Positions 63,984 through 64,000 of a stretch of DNA of 64,000 nucleotides are shown one piece after another. Within the stretch, counting starts at the first letter, position 1, and every line of letters begins with the position of its first letter. The DNA is taken from positions 24,050-88,049 of the forward strand of contig CALBTC010000358.1 of NCBI GenBank assembly GCA_937967805.1, given 5' to 3'. A program made the translations under genes and the position numbers. The DNA comes from an uncultured Anaerolineaceae bacterium (GTDB lineage Bacteria > Chloroflexota > Anaerolineae > Promineifilales > Promineifilaceae). The notes beneath the pieces are model-generated. The model was not told the origin of the DNA. It did no database searches and saw only the letters and a program-made list of their open reading frames with translations.

Positions 63984-64000
63984 TTATCTAATTCCCCTCT

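Overview
The window is about 64 kb of bacterial chromosome with mixed GC content. It has no rRNA, tRNA, CRISPR array or recognisable transposase. Gene content points to an aerobic or facultative Chloroflexota-like bacterium, perhaps of the Anaerolineae/Ardenticatenia group. The pointers are a cytochrome oxidase with subunits I and III fused, large SARP/STAND/TPR regulators, membrane-bound DMSO-reductase-family respiration with multihaem cytochromes, and secreted lipoproteins with Pro-Thr-Glu linkers. This placement is inference, not a database result. The palindrome ACGGCCGT occurs roughly 65 times by eye, where about one is expected, in genes of both strands, in all reading frames and in intergenic DNA.

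Region by region. 1-4.9 kb (+): the end of inorganic pyrophosphatase, then stress and membrane genes (CsbD, AI-2E-family exporter, BrkB/YihY, ChaB, MgtC, and a membrane protein with a zincin-like motif). 5.0-9.9 kb (+): a caa3-type cytochrome c oxidase operon with accessory c-type and haem-binding proteins. 9.9-11.6 kb: a DedA protein with an apparent ATT start, and an orphan ABC ATPase. 12.0-22.4 kb (+): a tightly packed signalling cassette of four genes. They encode a SARP/AAA/TPR activator, a periplasmic ligand-binding lipoprotein, a membrane sensor fused to a STAND ATPase, and a STAND ATPase fused to a Ser/Thr kinase. The last is interrupted, probably by two neighbouring indels.

22.4-30.9 kb (-): a branched-chain-amino-acid-type ABC importer (LivK, LivH, fused LivM-LivG, LivF) followed by DUF2848, a UbiD-like decarboxylase, thioredoxin and a cupin. 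This looks like an uptake and processing operon for an organic acid. An AhpD-like protein lies upstream. 31.3-32.2 kb (-): an AT-rich UppS-like gene split by an in-frame TGA. 32.6-49.1 kb (-): a respiratory island. It encodes a sensor kinase, an extra DmsC-like membrane protein, a NarL-type regulator, DmsABC, two paralogous multihaem cytochromes with CxxCK sites, a membrane-anchored beta-rich protein, a TorD-like chaperone, a polyferredoxin, a radical SAM protein and an FmdE-like protein. Overlapping starts and stops suggest one long transcription unit from DmsA to FmdE.

49-64 kb: housekeeping, carbon and repair genes. They include class I aldolase, DUF2267, a DJ-1/PfpI protein, a zinc-ribbon protein, a LigD-type polymerase, PEP synthase, an erythromycin-esterase-family protein and a PQQ-type sugar dehydrogenase lipoprotein. 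The window closes with a nucleic-acid repair group: NAD-dependent DNA ligase coupled to RtcB, then archease and SixA.
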